Shown here one piece after another: positions 7,262 through 14,764 of a stretch of 64,000 bases of DNA. Origin of the DNA: Qipengyuania polymorpha (GTDB lineage: Bacteria; Pseudomonadota; Alphaproteobacteria; Sphingomonadales; Sphingomonadaceae); contig NZ_JAIGNK010000003.1 of the NCBI RefSeq assembly GCF_019711435.1, positions 1 through 64,000 on the forward strand, read 5' to 3'. A program made the position numbers and the translations under genes. Under the pieces are notes generated by a model that had not been told where the DNA came from, made no database searches, and worked only from the letters and a program-made list of their open reading frames with translations. The first letter of the stretch is position 1, and each line of letters begins with the position of its first letter.

Positions 7262-8029
7262 TTACTTGCCCTTCAGCGCGAAATCCACCTGGATATAGAC
7301 CTGGCTGCGCGTGGTGCCGACCATCATGCCGGGCGAGCCGTGGTCCTGCGGGGCGACGGTGCGGGCAAAAGGCGGGGGAGGAGGAGCGGCTGCGGCGCTC
7401 TCGACCATGGCATCGTTCATCGCCTGCGCGCCGCGGAGCCAGGTACTGCCCTGCTGCCCGCCGGCATCGCGGATATAGAGGACGCGGCTGATCTCCATGC
7501 CTGCCGCTTCGGCGTAAGCCTCGGCGCGCTTGCGGGCGGCCTTGTAGGCATCGGCGTAGGCGAGATTGGCGACAGCTTCGGGGTCGCTCATCGTCAGGCT
7601 GGGGCCGGAGAGGATGTTCGCGCCCGCCTCGGTGACGGTGGAGATGGCAGCGCCTGCGCGGTCGGGGTTGTCCATCGTGACCTCGAACACATTGCTCGCC
7701 TGGTACTGGCCCTTGCGGTCGCCCCACTCGATGCGGCGGACCGAGACGTTCTGCGTCTGGATGTCCTCTTCGGCCACGCCCAGTTCGCGCAAGGCCGCGA
7801 CGATTTCCTCGATCTTCTTCGCATTGGCCTCGCTCGCGGCGGTGGCGCTGCGCGAGAAGGTCTCGATACCGGCGTTGAATTGCGCGCGGTCGGGGCGGCT
7901 TTCGGCCTGCCCTCCGGCGCTGACCGAGAGCAGCGTCTCGCCATGGTCGACCCCGCGCGCCTCGTCCACGCGGTCGCCGCAGGCGGCGAGGGTCAGCGAA
8001 GCGGCGGCAAGCAGAACGGCGTTTTTCAT
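7262..8029 (-). CDS. SIMPL-domain (DUF541) lipoprotein
   Basis: A 255-residue secreted protein. From ATG 8029 the N-terminus MKNAVLLAAASLTLAAC is a lipoprotein signal with lipobox LAAC at 14-17, so mature protein is likely anchored in a membrane facing the periplasm. The SIMPL/DUF541 domain follows (about 36-250), with the family strings VSAGGQAESRPDRAQFNAGI, LRELGVAEEDIQTQNVSV and NVFEVTMDN. Molecular role of the family is poorly defined (stress and envelope related). A proline run (APPPPPF) interrupts the domain near residue 215. The start codon and its upstream G-rich stretch are buried in a perfect hairpin (8028-8072). GTG 8056 is a less likely alternative start. Confidence 0.85.
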   Translation of the reverse strand: MKNAVLLAAASLTLAACGDRVDEARGVDHGETLLSVSAGGQAESRPDRAQFNAGIETFSRSATAASEANAKKIEEIVAALRELGVAEEDIQTQNVSVRRIEWGDRKGQYQASNVFEVTMDNPDRAGAAISTVTEAGANILSGPSLTMSDPEAVANLAYADAYKAARKRAEAYAEAAGMEISRVLYIRDAGGQQGSTWLRGAQAMNDAMVESAAAAPPPPPFARTVAPQDHGSPGMMVGTTRSQVYIQVDFALKGK

Positions 8030-8072
8030 GAGAAAGCCCCTATGTAATACTATCACATAGGGGCTTTCTCAT
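8028..8072. promoter_or_regulatory. Perfect 18-bp hairpin over the SIMPL start codon
   Basis: The arms 8028-8045 and 8055-8072 are exact reverse complements (ATGAGAAAGCCCCTATGT and its complement) around a 9-nt loop. In the minus-strand mRNA the AU of the SIMPL AUG and the upstream AGGGG stretch lie inside the stem. On the minus strand it is followed by GAAAAAC rather than a U run, so it does not look like a simple terminator for the upstream methyltransferase gene. On the plus strand it is followed by TTTT. Confidence 0.75.
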
Positions 8073-8100
8073 TTTGCAGATGAACGCTGGCTGACGGGCG

Positions 8101-8922
8101 TCAGTCGGCCTTCCTGAAGAGCAGGGTCATGCGGTCGCTTTCGCCGATGGCTTCATAGCGCGCACGGTCCTTGTCGCCGTAACGAAGCGTCGGCGGGAGG
8201 GTCCAGACGCCGCCCTCCCAGTTGGCGGGGTCCTTCGGGTTGGCGTTGATCTCGGATTTGCGAACGAGCTCGAACCCGGCCAGTTCCATAAGTTTGATGA
8301 CATCACTTTCCCGCATATAACCCCGCGCTGGGTTAACATCATCATAGCTGGCATTCTCGGGTGCACGATGTTGCACAACGCCCACGTGGCCGCCATCTTT
8401 CAGCAGCGGTCTTGCCCGCTTCATATCACGAAGCAATGTCCCGGCGTTCCAGGCCCCGTGCATGGTGCGGATAGCAAGGATGATATCGGCCTTGCCCAGC
8501 ATCTCGTCGGGAATCTCGTCAACTTCGAAGGCGTTTACAGCGCTGGCTTCGACACCATACTGTTCTGCAAAGTCGGCTTTGAAACGCTCGGTCCAGCCAA
8601 GTGCGCGTGCCATGCGCGCCCGGTCGTCGGTTACGATTGTCGAGCTATCCTGCGCCAGGGCGACATAATTGCCGGCAGGCAGGAGATACGGAGCAAGCAC
8701 ACGGGTATACCACCCCCCACCTGGGTTCAGCTCTACTACCGTCATGGTCGGCTCGACCCCGAAGAATTCGAGCGTTTCGACAGGATGGCGATACTGGTCG
8801 CGCGCGCGGTCATCGTCGCGCAGGTCTGCGGCCAGGACTTCTTCGATCGTCATCACATGATCATCGGCAGCAAGCGGCGTGGCCAGCATGGCGGTCGCCG
8901 CGGCGGCAAGGAACAGGCGCAT
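8101..8922 (-). CDS. Secreted class I SAM-dependent methyltransferase-like protein
   Basis: A 273-residue protein. From ATG 8922 it starts MRLFLAAAATAMLATPLAA, a Sec signal peptide ending ALAADD-like, so the mature protein is predicted to be periplasmic. The rest resembles class I methyltransferases of the kind often annotated in proteobacteria with a leader: motif I region VVELNPGGGWYTRVLAPYL, an acidic strand end near ADIILAIRTMHGAWN, and a C-terminal VRKSEINANPKD. SAM is not known to be available in the periplasm, so the function is unclear. ATG 8922 is preceded by GGGGAG with 8-nt spacing, which argues against the longer frame to 9015. It is divergent from msrA. Confidence 0.75.
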   Translation of the reverse strand: MRLFLAAAATAMLATPLAADDHVMTIEEVLAADLRDDDRARDQYRHPVETLEFFGVEPTMTVVELNPGGGWYTRVLAPYLLPAGNYVALAQDSSTIVTDDRARMARALGWTERFKADFAEQYGVEASAVNAFEVDEIPDEMLGKADIILAIRTMHGAWNAGTLLRDMKRARPLLKDGGHVGVVQHRAPENASYDDVNPARGYMRESDVIKLMELAGFELVRKSEINANPKDPANWEGGVWTLPPTLRYGDKDRARYEAIGESDRMTLLFRKAD

Positions 8923-9026
8923 AATTCTTTCTCCCCTTTTGAAACGATTGCTGCCTCCCTGCCCATGCGCGCAGCCGATGACAAGCGGACACGTGCTGCC
9001 TAAATGGGTGGCCAAAGGAGAAACAC

Positions 9027-9569
9027 ATGGCGCAGGAACAAATTATCGTCGCAGGCGGATGCTTCTGGTGCACCGAGGCGGTGATGAAGGACGTCATCGG
9101 CGTGAGCGGTGTCGAGAGCGGCTATATCGGCGGTGACAAGCCGGACCCGACGTACAAGGAAGTGTGCACCGGCAACACCGGCCACGCCGAGGGCGTGCGC
9201 GTCACTTTCGACAGCGACCAGATCAGCCTCGAGCAGGTGCTCGACGTCTTCATGGGCACGCACGACCCGACCCAGCTCAACCGGCAGGGCAACGATGTCG
9301 GCACGCAATATCGCAGCGCCATCTTCCCCGCTGACGACCAGCGCGAGGCGGCCGAAGCCGCTATCGCCCGCTGGAACGAGGAGCATCCCGGCCGGAGCGC
9401 GGTCACGACCATCGAGACCGGCGAATGGTTCCCGGCAGAGGACTACCACCAGGAATATTGGGAAGGCGAAGGCCAGCGGAACCCCTATTGCCTCGCGGTC
9501 ATCCCGCCCAAGCTGATGAAGCTGCGCAAGAGCTTCCAGCAATATCTCAAACCCGAAGACCGGGCCTGA
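9027..9569 (+). CDS. msrA: Peptide-methionine (S)-S-oxide reductase
   Basis: A 180-residue MsrA that repairs oxidised methionine (S-sulfoxide) in proteins using thioredoxin. The catalytic signature GCFWC is at residues 11-15 with nucleophile C12. Further family strings are GYIGG, NTGHAEGVRV, HDPTQLNRQGNDVGTQYRS and the C-terminal AEDYHQEYW. There is no signal peptide, so it is cytosolic. ATG 9027 follows AAAGGAGAAACAC, a strong ribosome-binding site. It is divergent from the secreted methyltransferase and convergent with the OmpA-like gene. The MsrB partner is elsewhere in the window (24130-24528), so the two are separately regulated. Confidence 0.95.
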   Translation: MAQEQIIVAGGCFWCTEAVMKDVIGVSGVESGYIGGDKPDPTYKEVCTGNTGHAEGVRVTFDSDQISLEQVLDVFMGTHDPTQLNRQGNDVGTQYRSAIFPADDQREAAEAAIARWNEEHPGRSAVTTIETGEWFPAEDYHQEYWEGEGQRNPYCLAVIPPKLMKLRKSFQQYLKPEDRA

Positions 9570-9583
9570 GAGGACCAAGAAAA

Positions 9584-9612
9584 AAGGGGCGAGCCGCAAT
9601 GGCCCGCCCCTT
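9584..9612. terminator. Bidirectional terminator between msrA and the OmpA-like gene
   Basis: A GC stem, AAGGGGCG pairing with CGCCCCTT, sits between the two convergent genes. Read on the minus strand it is followed by a T run (CCCCTTTTTTC), so it should end the OmpA-like transcript well; on the plus strand a shorter TTCTTC follows. Confidence 0.8.
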
Positions 9613-9638
9613 CTTCGTATCAGCTCTCAGCGTGAGGC

Positions 9639-10505
9639 TCAGCCTTCTTCGGTGGCCTTGCTGACGAGGATGTTGACCGAAACGCGGCGGTTCTGCGCCT
9701 TGCCTTCGGGCGTCGAGTTGTCCGCAGCCGGGTCCGATTCGGACATGCCGGTCGGGGTCAGCATGCGCCAGGGCTGCCAGCCGCACTTCTGCTGCAGGTA
9801 GTTCACGACGCGGCCTGCACGGCGCTCCGAGAGGACCTGGTTGTAGTCTTCGTCACCGTCGGAATCGGTGTAACCGACGACGAGCAGGAGGGCGTTATCC
9901 ATTTCCTGCGCCTGCGAAGCGATGTTGCAGATTTCGCGCTGGCCTTCGGGCGAGATGTTCCACTTGCCGCTGTCGAAATAGACATTGGTCACGCCGCGGA
10001 CATTGTACTGGTCGATATTCGCCATACGGCCACGCAGGGCTTCTGCGGCTGCGGCATTGGCGTCGATGTCGGCGCGGTGCTCGGCGAACTGCTGCTGCGT
10101 CGCGCCGCGGATCATGGCAGCGGTTTCGAGGTCCGAAGCCTTGAGCTTGACCTGGCTGGCAACGAGGCCGCCATCGAACTGCAGGGTTTCGACTTCGACG
10201 GGCAAGCCGTTCATCAGCTGGCTGGTGCGCAGCGTCTTGCTGCCGAGGCCGAGAAAGCCGCCGGTGGCTTTCACTTCGGTGCCTTCGTCGATGATGATGG
10301 TGGCGTTCTGGCCATTTTCCATCGTCACCTGGATCTTGTCGCCGCTCTTTGCGGTGATGATGCCTTCGACTTCAGGACCGTCGACGAGGGCCGAGCCGTA
10401 GACATTGATGTCTTCATTGTCCTGTGCGGCAACCGGGGCTGCGAGCGGCAGGGCAAAAGCGGAAAGCAGGAGGGGGATCCCTGCGGTCTTCTTCAGTGCA
10501 GTCAC
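9639..10505 (-). CDS. OmpA family outer-membrane/peptidoglycan-associated protein
   Basis: A 288-residue envelope protein. A Sec signal peptide (MTALKKTAGIPLLLSAFALPLAAPVAAQ) ends near residue 28. Residues about 45-125 resemble a DUF5666-like beta region (GIITAKSGDKIQVTMENGQ). A helical linker follows and the C-terminal 110 residues are an OmpA-like peptidoglycan-binding domain: VYFDSGKWNISPEGQ, VVGYTDSDGDEDYNQVLSERRA and NRRVSVNI. It probably anchors outer membrane to cell wall. The start is GTG at 10505 with AAGGAG upstream (9-nt spacing). The 274-bp gap to rsmB should contain its promoter; no clear boxes seen. Confidence 0.85.
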   Translation of the reverse strand: MTALKKTAGIPLLLSAFALPLAAPVAAQDNEDINVYGSALVDGPEVEGIITAKSGDKIQVTMENGQNATIIIDEGTEVKATGGFLGLGSKTLRTSQLMNGLPVEVETLQFDGGLVASQVKLKASDLETAAMIRGATQQQFAEHRADIDANAAAAEALRGRMANIDQYNVRGVTNVYFDSGKWNISPEGQREICNIASQAQEMDNALLLVVGYTDSDGDEDYNQVLSERRAGRVVNYLQQKCGWQPWRMLTPTGMSESDPAADNSTPEGKAQNRRVSVNILVSKATEEG

Positions 10506-10779
10506 GTAAATTTACTCCTTCGTGCGGCGCCATGCAGGGGGTCTGCCAACGCCTGTAAGTCCGGTCGCCGCGGGGGCTGCAGCGAAGCCGGTTAGCAAAG
10601 CTCTTCACAATTCGATTAACGACAGCGCAGGATTTGCCACGCGGCCCTTGTGACGAGCCTTGGTTGTTGGACCCATGCTTTCATGAAAATGAACACGCCG
10701 CTCATAGTGCCGGGTCAGGGGGCGGCATGGGCGAGAGGCGCGACGAACCGTTTAATCACTGCCTTTTTTTAGCCCTGAT

Positions 10780-12015
10780 TCAGCCGGTGCGGATCATCCG
10801 GGCGATGAAGAATCCATCGATTCCCCCGTTTTCCGGCAGCATTCCGGGGTCGGTGCGCAGGGTGTGACCTGTGGCATCGATGGCGTCGTGCAATGCTGAC
10901 GCGTCGATATCCGCAGGTGCGAGCGTGTCCGGAAAGGACTGTCCTTCACCCTCTTCACGCTCGAGCGAACAGGTGGCGTAGACCAGCACACCGCCCGGTT
11001 TCAGCCAGCCGCTTGCACGGGTGATGAGCGCGGATTGGAGTTCTGCCATCTCCTCGATCTGGTGCGAACCAATACGATGAATAACATCGGAATGGCGGCG
11101 CGCGGTGCCCGTCGCGGTGCATGGGGCATCGAGCAGGATGGCATCGAACTGGTGCTTCGGCTCCCATTCGAGCGCATCGGCGCGGACAGTGCCTGCCTTC
11201 AAGCCGGTGCGCTTGAGATTGTCCTTGAGCAGGTCGAGGCGGCGCTTGGATATGTCGAGCGCGGTGACCTTCCAGCCCTGCGCCGCGAGTTGCAATGTCT
11301 TGCCTCCGGGCGCAGCGCAAAGGTCGAGGACGTGGCGCCCCTCGCCATTTCCCAGCAGCCGCGCGGGCAGCGAGGCGGCAAGGTCCTGCACCCACCAATC
11401 GCCCTCGGCAAAGCCCGCAAGCTTCTCGACATTCTCCCCGCGTGCGAGGCGCAAATGGCCGGGCATCAGGCTGTCGGCAGCGAGTTTCGCCTTGAAGACC
11501 TCGGTCTGCGAGGGGTCCTTCAGGGTCAGGTCGAGCGGCGGCGGCTCGGCAAGGCCGCGCGCGATGGCTTCGGCGCGCTCGCCCCAGCGCTCCGACACAT
11601 CGGCAGGCAGCGTCGGGGCATCGGGAAACTTCACCTCGCGCTTGGTCAGCGTCGAGAAGACGCCATGCGCCAGCCTGCGCGGACCGCCAGCCAGCAGCGG
11701 CAGGCAGGTCGCGATAACCGCATGTGGCGGCGTATCGAGCCGCAGCCACTGGGCCAGCATCATGCGCAGCACCATCCGCGCCTTGGCATCTTCGGGAAGC
11801 GGCTTCTTGGTCGCGCTGTCGATCGCTGCATCGAGGTCGACAAGCCAGCGCAGCACCTCGCTCGCTATCGCGCGAGCGAGCGCCTTGTCCTCGAACTTGC
11901 GCACGTCCTTGGTCGCCGCATTGAAGGCGATGTCGAGCGTCTCGCCCCGCCGCAACACGGCATCGAGCAGGCGAAGCGCGGCGCGGCGCGCGTGAATTCC
12001 GGTGGGCTGGGCCAT
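10780..12015 (-). CDS. rsmB: 16S rRNA (cytosine-967-C5)-methyltransferase
   Basis: A 411-residue RsmB/Sun protein that methylates C967 of 16S rRNA. The N-terminal 130 residues form the NusB-like RNA-binding domain. The catalytic domain follows, with SAM motif DLCAAPGGKT (231-240), the motif IV cysteine C299 in DAPCTATGT and the nucleophile C349 in YATCSLEREEGE. Both cysteines of the m5C mechanism are therefore present. Length is usual for alphaproteobacteria. Its start is divergent from a DUF1674 gene 57 bp away, a pairing I recall from related genomes. No strong ribosome-binding site is visible before ATG 12015. Confidence 0.9.
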   Translation of the reverse strand: MAQPTGIHARRAALRLLDAVLRRGETLDIAFNAATKDVRKFEDKALARAIASEVLRWLVDLDAAIDSATKKPLPEDAKARMVLRMMLAQWLRLDTPPHAVIATCLPLLAGGPRRLAHGVFSTLTKREVKFPDAPTLPADVSERWGERAEAIARGLAEPPPLDLTLKDPSQTEVFKAKLAADSLMPGHLRLARGENVEKLAGFAEGDWWVQDLAASLPARLLGNGEGRHVLDLCAAPGGKTLQLAAQGWKVTALDISKRRLDLLKDNLKRTGLKAGTVRADALEWEPKHQFDAILLDAPCTATGTARRHSDVIHRIGSHQIEEMAELQSALITRASGWLKPGGVLVYATCSLEREEGEGQSFPDTLAPADIDASALHDAIDATGHTLRTDPGMLPENGGIDGFFIARMIRTG

Positions 12016-12072
12016 AGATGCGCGCCCCTACCCGCTCTTGCGCATTCCTGCCAGCGTGCTCATCTTGGGTGC

Positions 12073-12231
12073 ATGACCAAACGCGCGACCGAGCGGCCCG
12101 AGAACTTCGAGAAGCCCAAACACTGGAGCAGCGAACCGCCGCCCAAGCCCGAAAAGGGGAAGGACGATGAAGACCTCAGCCCGACGCGCTATGGCGATTG
12201 GGTCAAGGACGGTATCGCGATAGATTTCTAG
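12073..12231 (+). CDS. DUF1674 protein, SDHAF4-like succinate dehydrogenase assembly factor
   Basis: A 52-residue protein, easily missed in annotation. The C-terminus SPTRYGDWVKDGIAIDF matches the DUF1674/SDHAF4 signature (RYGDWE..G.A.DF), and the N-terminus is charged and proline-rich (KPKHWSSEPPPKPEKGK). The eukaryotic relatives protect flavinylated SdhA during complex II assembly; the bacterial role is inferred. ATG 12073 is the only sensible start, preceded by a weak TTGGGTG. It is divergent from rsmB and convergent with the P450 gene across a palindromic repeat pair. Confidence 0.85.
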   Translation: MTKRATERPENFEKPKHWSSEPPPKPEKGKDDEDLSPTRYGDWVKDGIAIDF

Positions 12232-12236
12232 CGTGC

Positions 12237-12309
12237 GCCCCCGCGAAGGCGGGGGCCTCAGGAAGATAGCGATGGGCTTGTGGACCGAGGTTCCCGCCTT
12301 CGCGGGAAC
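12237..12309. repeat. Paired palindromic repeat element (type A)
   Basis: Two hairpins flank a 33-bp spacer: GCCCCCGC-GAAG-GCGGGGGC (12237-12256) and GTTCCCGC-CTTC-GCGGGAAC (12290-12309). The second is a near-inversion of the first. It lies between convergent DUF1674 and P450 genes and may also act as a terminator. I recall CGCCTTCGCGGGA units as common dispersed repeats in Sphingomonadales; copy number here cannot be checked. Confidence 0.7.
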
Positions 12310-13698
12310 TCACAGTTTCTTGAGCGAAATCTTCAGGCCGTCGCGCGGCTTGGGGATGGGCCACGGCTGCCAGTCGGGTTCCTGCTCGAGGCGGATCTCG
12401 TAGCGCGGCAGAAGCTGCGCCAGCAGGATTTTCACCTGCATGTAGGCGAAGTGCAGGCCGAGGCACATATGCGCGCCGCCGCCGAAGGGCACCCAGGCAT
12501 ATTTATGCCGCGCCTTCACCTTCTCGGGCGTGAAATGCATCGGGTCGAACGAATAGGGATTGTCCCAATGCTCTTCCTCGTGATGCACGAAATTGGCGTT
12601 GATGCCGACATGGCTGCCCGCCGGGATGCGATATCCGCCATATTCGAACTCGCGTAGCGCGCGGCGCGGCGTCGAGGGCACCGGCGGGACCATGCGCAGC
12701 GCTTCCTTGAAGGCCATTTCGGTCAGTTCGAGCTTTCCCATATCCTCATAGGCGAGGTCGCGGGGCTTGCCGTCGCTGCCCACGCCGCCGGTCACGCTCT
12801 CCACTTCCTGCCGCAGCTTTTCCTGCCATTCGGGATGCTTGGCGAGCAGCCAAATCAGGGTGGTGGCGGAACTGGTGATGGTGTCGTGCGCGGCCATCAT
12901 CAGGAAGTTCATGTGGTCGACCACCTCGTCGACCGGCATCAGGCTGCCGTCTTCGTATTCGGCGGTGGCGAACTGGCTGAACATGTCCTGCCCCCCGCCT
13001 TCCGCGCGGCGACGATGGGTTTCGGCGGTGAAGAAATCGACGAGGAATTTTCGCCCATCGACGCCGCGCTTCATCTGGGTGAAGGGCAGCGGCTTCCTGA
13101 CCGGCGCGACCGAGGCCTGTACCATGTCGATGAAAGCGGTGTTGATCTTGTCGGCTTCCGGGCCCCACTCGATGCCGATGAAACTGTCGGCCGCAAGGTC
13201 GAGCGTGAGCGTTTTGATGGCCGGATAGAATTCCATCCGCCCCTCGCCCCAGTCTTCGACCTTCTTCGCGATGCCGCGATTGAGGCTGCCCGAATAGTGT
13301 CGCATCGGACCGGGCTTGAAGGCGATGGAGAGCGCGCGGCGATCGGCGCGGTGGTGGTCGAAATCCATGAGCATCAGCCCGCGCGGGAAGAGCTGGTCGA
13401 GCACCGGGCCCCAGCCCTGCTCGCTGGAGAAAATTTTCTCCCGGTCGAACAGCACCAGCTCGTTCGCATCGGCACCGATAAGGCCGATGTTCCAGCCCCC
13501 GAAAGCCTTGCTCTTGTAGACCCGGCCATAGGTCTCGACCATGCGCCGGGTGAAGGCGTGCGGGTCCTTGAGCATCTTGAGCGTATTGCCAACCAGCGGC
13601 CAGCCGCCCTCGCCCGGGATATGGGCGAGCTCGTCGTCCGAGGGGGCGCCCTCTTTCCAGTGGGTCGGGATGGGGTCGTGCGCTGCGAGTGTTGCCAT
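12310..13698 (-). CDS. Cytochrome P450
   Basis: A 462-residue soluble P450 monooxygenase. Key features, numbered from ATG 13698, are the I-helix AHDT (270-273), the ExxR pair E332/R335 in KEALR, the PERF-like FDPMHF and the heme loop FGGGAHMCLG with thiolate C412. There is no N-terminal membrane anchor. Substrate is unknown; the sequence style resembles CYP51/CYP120-like class E enzymes more than camphor-type P450s. No ferredoxin gene is adjacent. It follows hemH (43-bp gap) on the minus strand, so heme supply and a heme enzyme may share a transcript. A TTG start at 13719 is possible but less likely. Confidence 0.9.
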   Translation of the reverse strand: MATLAAHDPIPTHWKEGAPSDDELAHIPGEGGWPLVGNTLKMLKDPHAFTRRMVETYGRVYKSKAFGGWNIGLIGADANELVLFDREKIFSSEQGWGPVLDQLFPRGLMLMDFDHHRADRRALSIAFKPGPMRHYSGSLNRGIAKKVEDWGEGRMEFYPAIKTLTLDLAADSFIGIEWGPEADKINTAFIDMVQASVAPVRKPLPFTQMKRGVDGRKFLVDFFTAETHRRRAEGGGQDMFSQFATAEYEDGSLMPVDEVVDHMNFLMMAAHDTITSSATTLIWLLAKHPEWQEKLRQEVESVTGGVGSDGKPRDLAYEDMGKLELTEMAFKEALRMVPPVPSTPRRALREFEYGGYRIPAGSHVGINANFVHHEEEHWDNPYSFDPMHFTPEKVKARHKYAWVPFGGGAHMCLGLHFAYMQVKILLAQLLPRYEIRLEQEPDWQPWPIPKPRDGLKISLKKL

Positions 13699-13741
13699 GA
13701 CCCGGTTATGCCAAGCCAATAGTTAAGTGGCAATTAGCAAT

Positions 13742-14764
13742 CTAAATCCAGCCGGATAACTCTCGGCGCAGCAGCGTCTCGAGCATTGCGAGCCCGGCAT
13801 CGGAGGCGTTGAGGCAGGAAAGCGCGGCAAATTGCTCGCCGCCCTCCTCGATGAATTGGTCGCGCCCCTGGATGGCGAGTTCTTCCAGCGTTTCGAGGCA
13901 ATCGGCGGAGAAGCCCGGTGCGGCGATGGCCATGCGCTTGGTGCCTTTCGCGCCTTCCTCGCCGATGACCGTGTCGGTTGCCGGTTCGAGCCACTTGGCC
14001 CGCCCGAAACGCGACTGGAAGGTCGTGCGGATGCGCAGGTCCCTGCCCGCCAGTCGTTCCTGCAACAGCCGCGAAGTTTTCATGCAATGGCAGTGATAGG
14101 GGTCGCCAAGATGCAGCGTGCGCTCGGGCATGCCGTGGAAGCTCAACAGCAGCACCTCGGGCGCGAAGTCGAGCGCGTCGAGCTGGCGCGTGAGGTCGGC
14201 CTCCAGCGCATCGATATAGGCGGGGTCGTCGTGATAGGGCGGCAATGTCCGCAGCGCAGCTTGCCAACGCATTGTCCGCAGCTTGTCCGCAGCCTTGTCC
14301 ACAACCGTCGCGGTCGTGGCGCCCGAATATTGCGGATAGAGCGGCGCGAGCAGGATGCGCTCGCAGCCCTTGTCCATCAGCGCCTGCATCCGGTCGGGGA
14401 TGGAGGGATTGCCGTAACGCATCGCCCAGTCGACCGTGACACCCTCGCCCAGCCGCGCCTGCATGGCCTCGGCTTGCTGGCGGGTGATGACCGCGAGCGG
14501 CGAGCCTTCTTCGGTCCACACCTGGCTATAGGCATGCGCGCTCTTCTTGGGCCGCGTGTTGAGGATGATGCCACGCAGGATGGGCTGCCAGGCGATGGGC
14601 GGAATTTCGACCACGCGGCGGTCGGACAGGAACTCGGCGAGGTAGCGTTTCACCGGCCCCGGCTCAGGCGCCTCGGGTGTGCCGAGATTGACGACGAGCA
14701 CGCCCACCTTGCCCGTTTTGACGGGAGGGTGGTCGGCGGGAAGGTTTTGCGGCTGCCACGTCAT
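13742..14764 (-). CDS. hemH: Ferrochelatase
   Basis: A 340-residue enzyme that inserts Fe2+ into protoporphyrin IX, the last step of protoheme synthesis. Visible landmarks are VVNLGTPEAPEP at the N-terminus, MRYGNPSI, LLAPLYPQYSGATTA, and the catalytic histidine H210 in LLSFHGMPERTL. YHCHCMKTSRLL and FQSRFGRAKWLEPAT follow. ATG 14764 overlaps the TGA of the upstream molybdenum hydroxylase gene (ATGA), indicating translational coupling. The gene is complete and has normal length. Together with the downstream P450 it may form part of one long minus-strand operon beginning with mrp. Confidence 0.95.
   Translation of the reverse strand: MTWQPQNLPADHPPVKTGKVGVLVVNLGTPEAPEPGPVKRYLAEFLSDRRVVEIPPIAWQPILRGIILNTRPKKSAHAYSQVWTEEGSPLAVITRQQAEAMQARLGEGVTVDWAMRYGNPSIPDRMQALMDKGCERILLAPLYPQYSGATTATVVDKAADKLRTMRWQAALRTLPPYHDDPAYIDALEADLTRQLDALDFAPEVLLLSFHGMPERTLHLGDPYHCHCMKTSRLLQERLAGRDLRIRTTFQSRFGRAKWLEPATDTVIGEEGAKGTKRMAIAAPGFSADCLETLEELAIQGRDQFIEEGGEQFAALSCLNASDAGLAMLETLLRRELSGWI

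Noticed and set aside
10683-10772. A 29-codon frame (MKMNTPLIVP) in the OmpA-rsmB gap
   Set aside because: No ribosome-binding site worth the name and no recognised similarity; too short to support.
11035-12231. A long plus-strand frame ending in the DUF1674 protein
   Set aside because: Only the last 52 codons from ATG 12073 are a real gene; the rest is antisense to rsmB.
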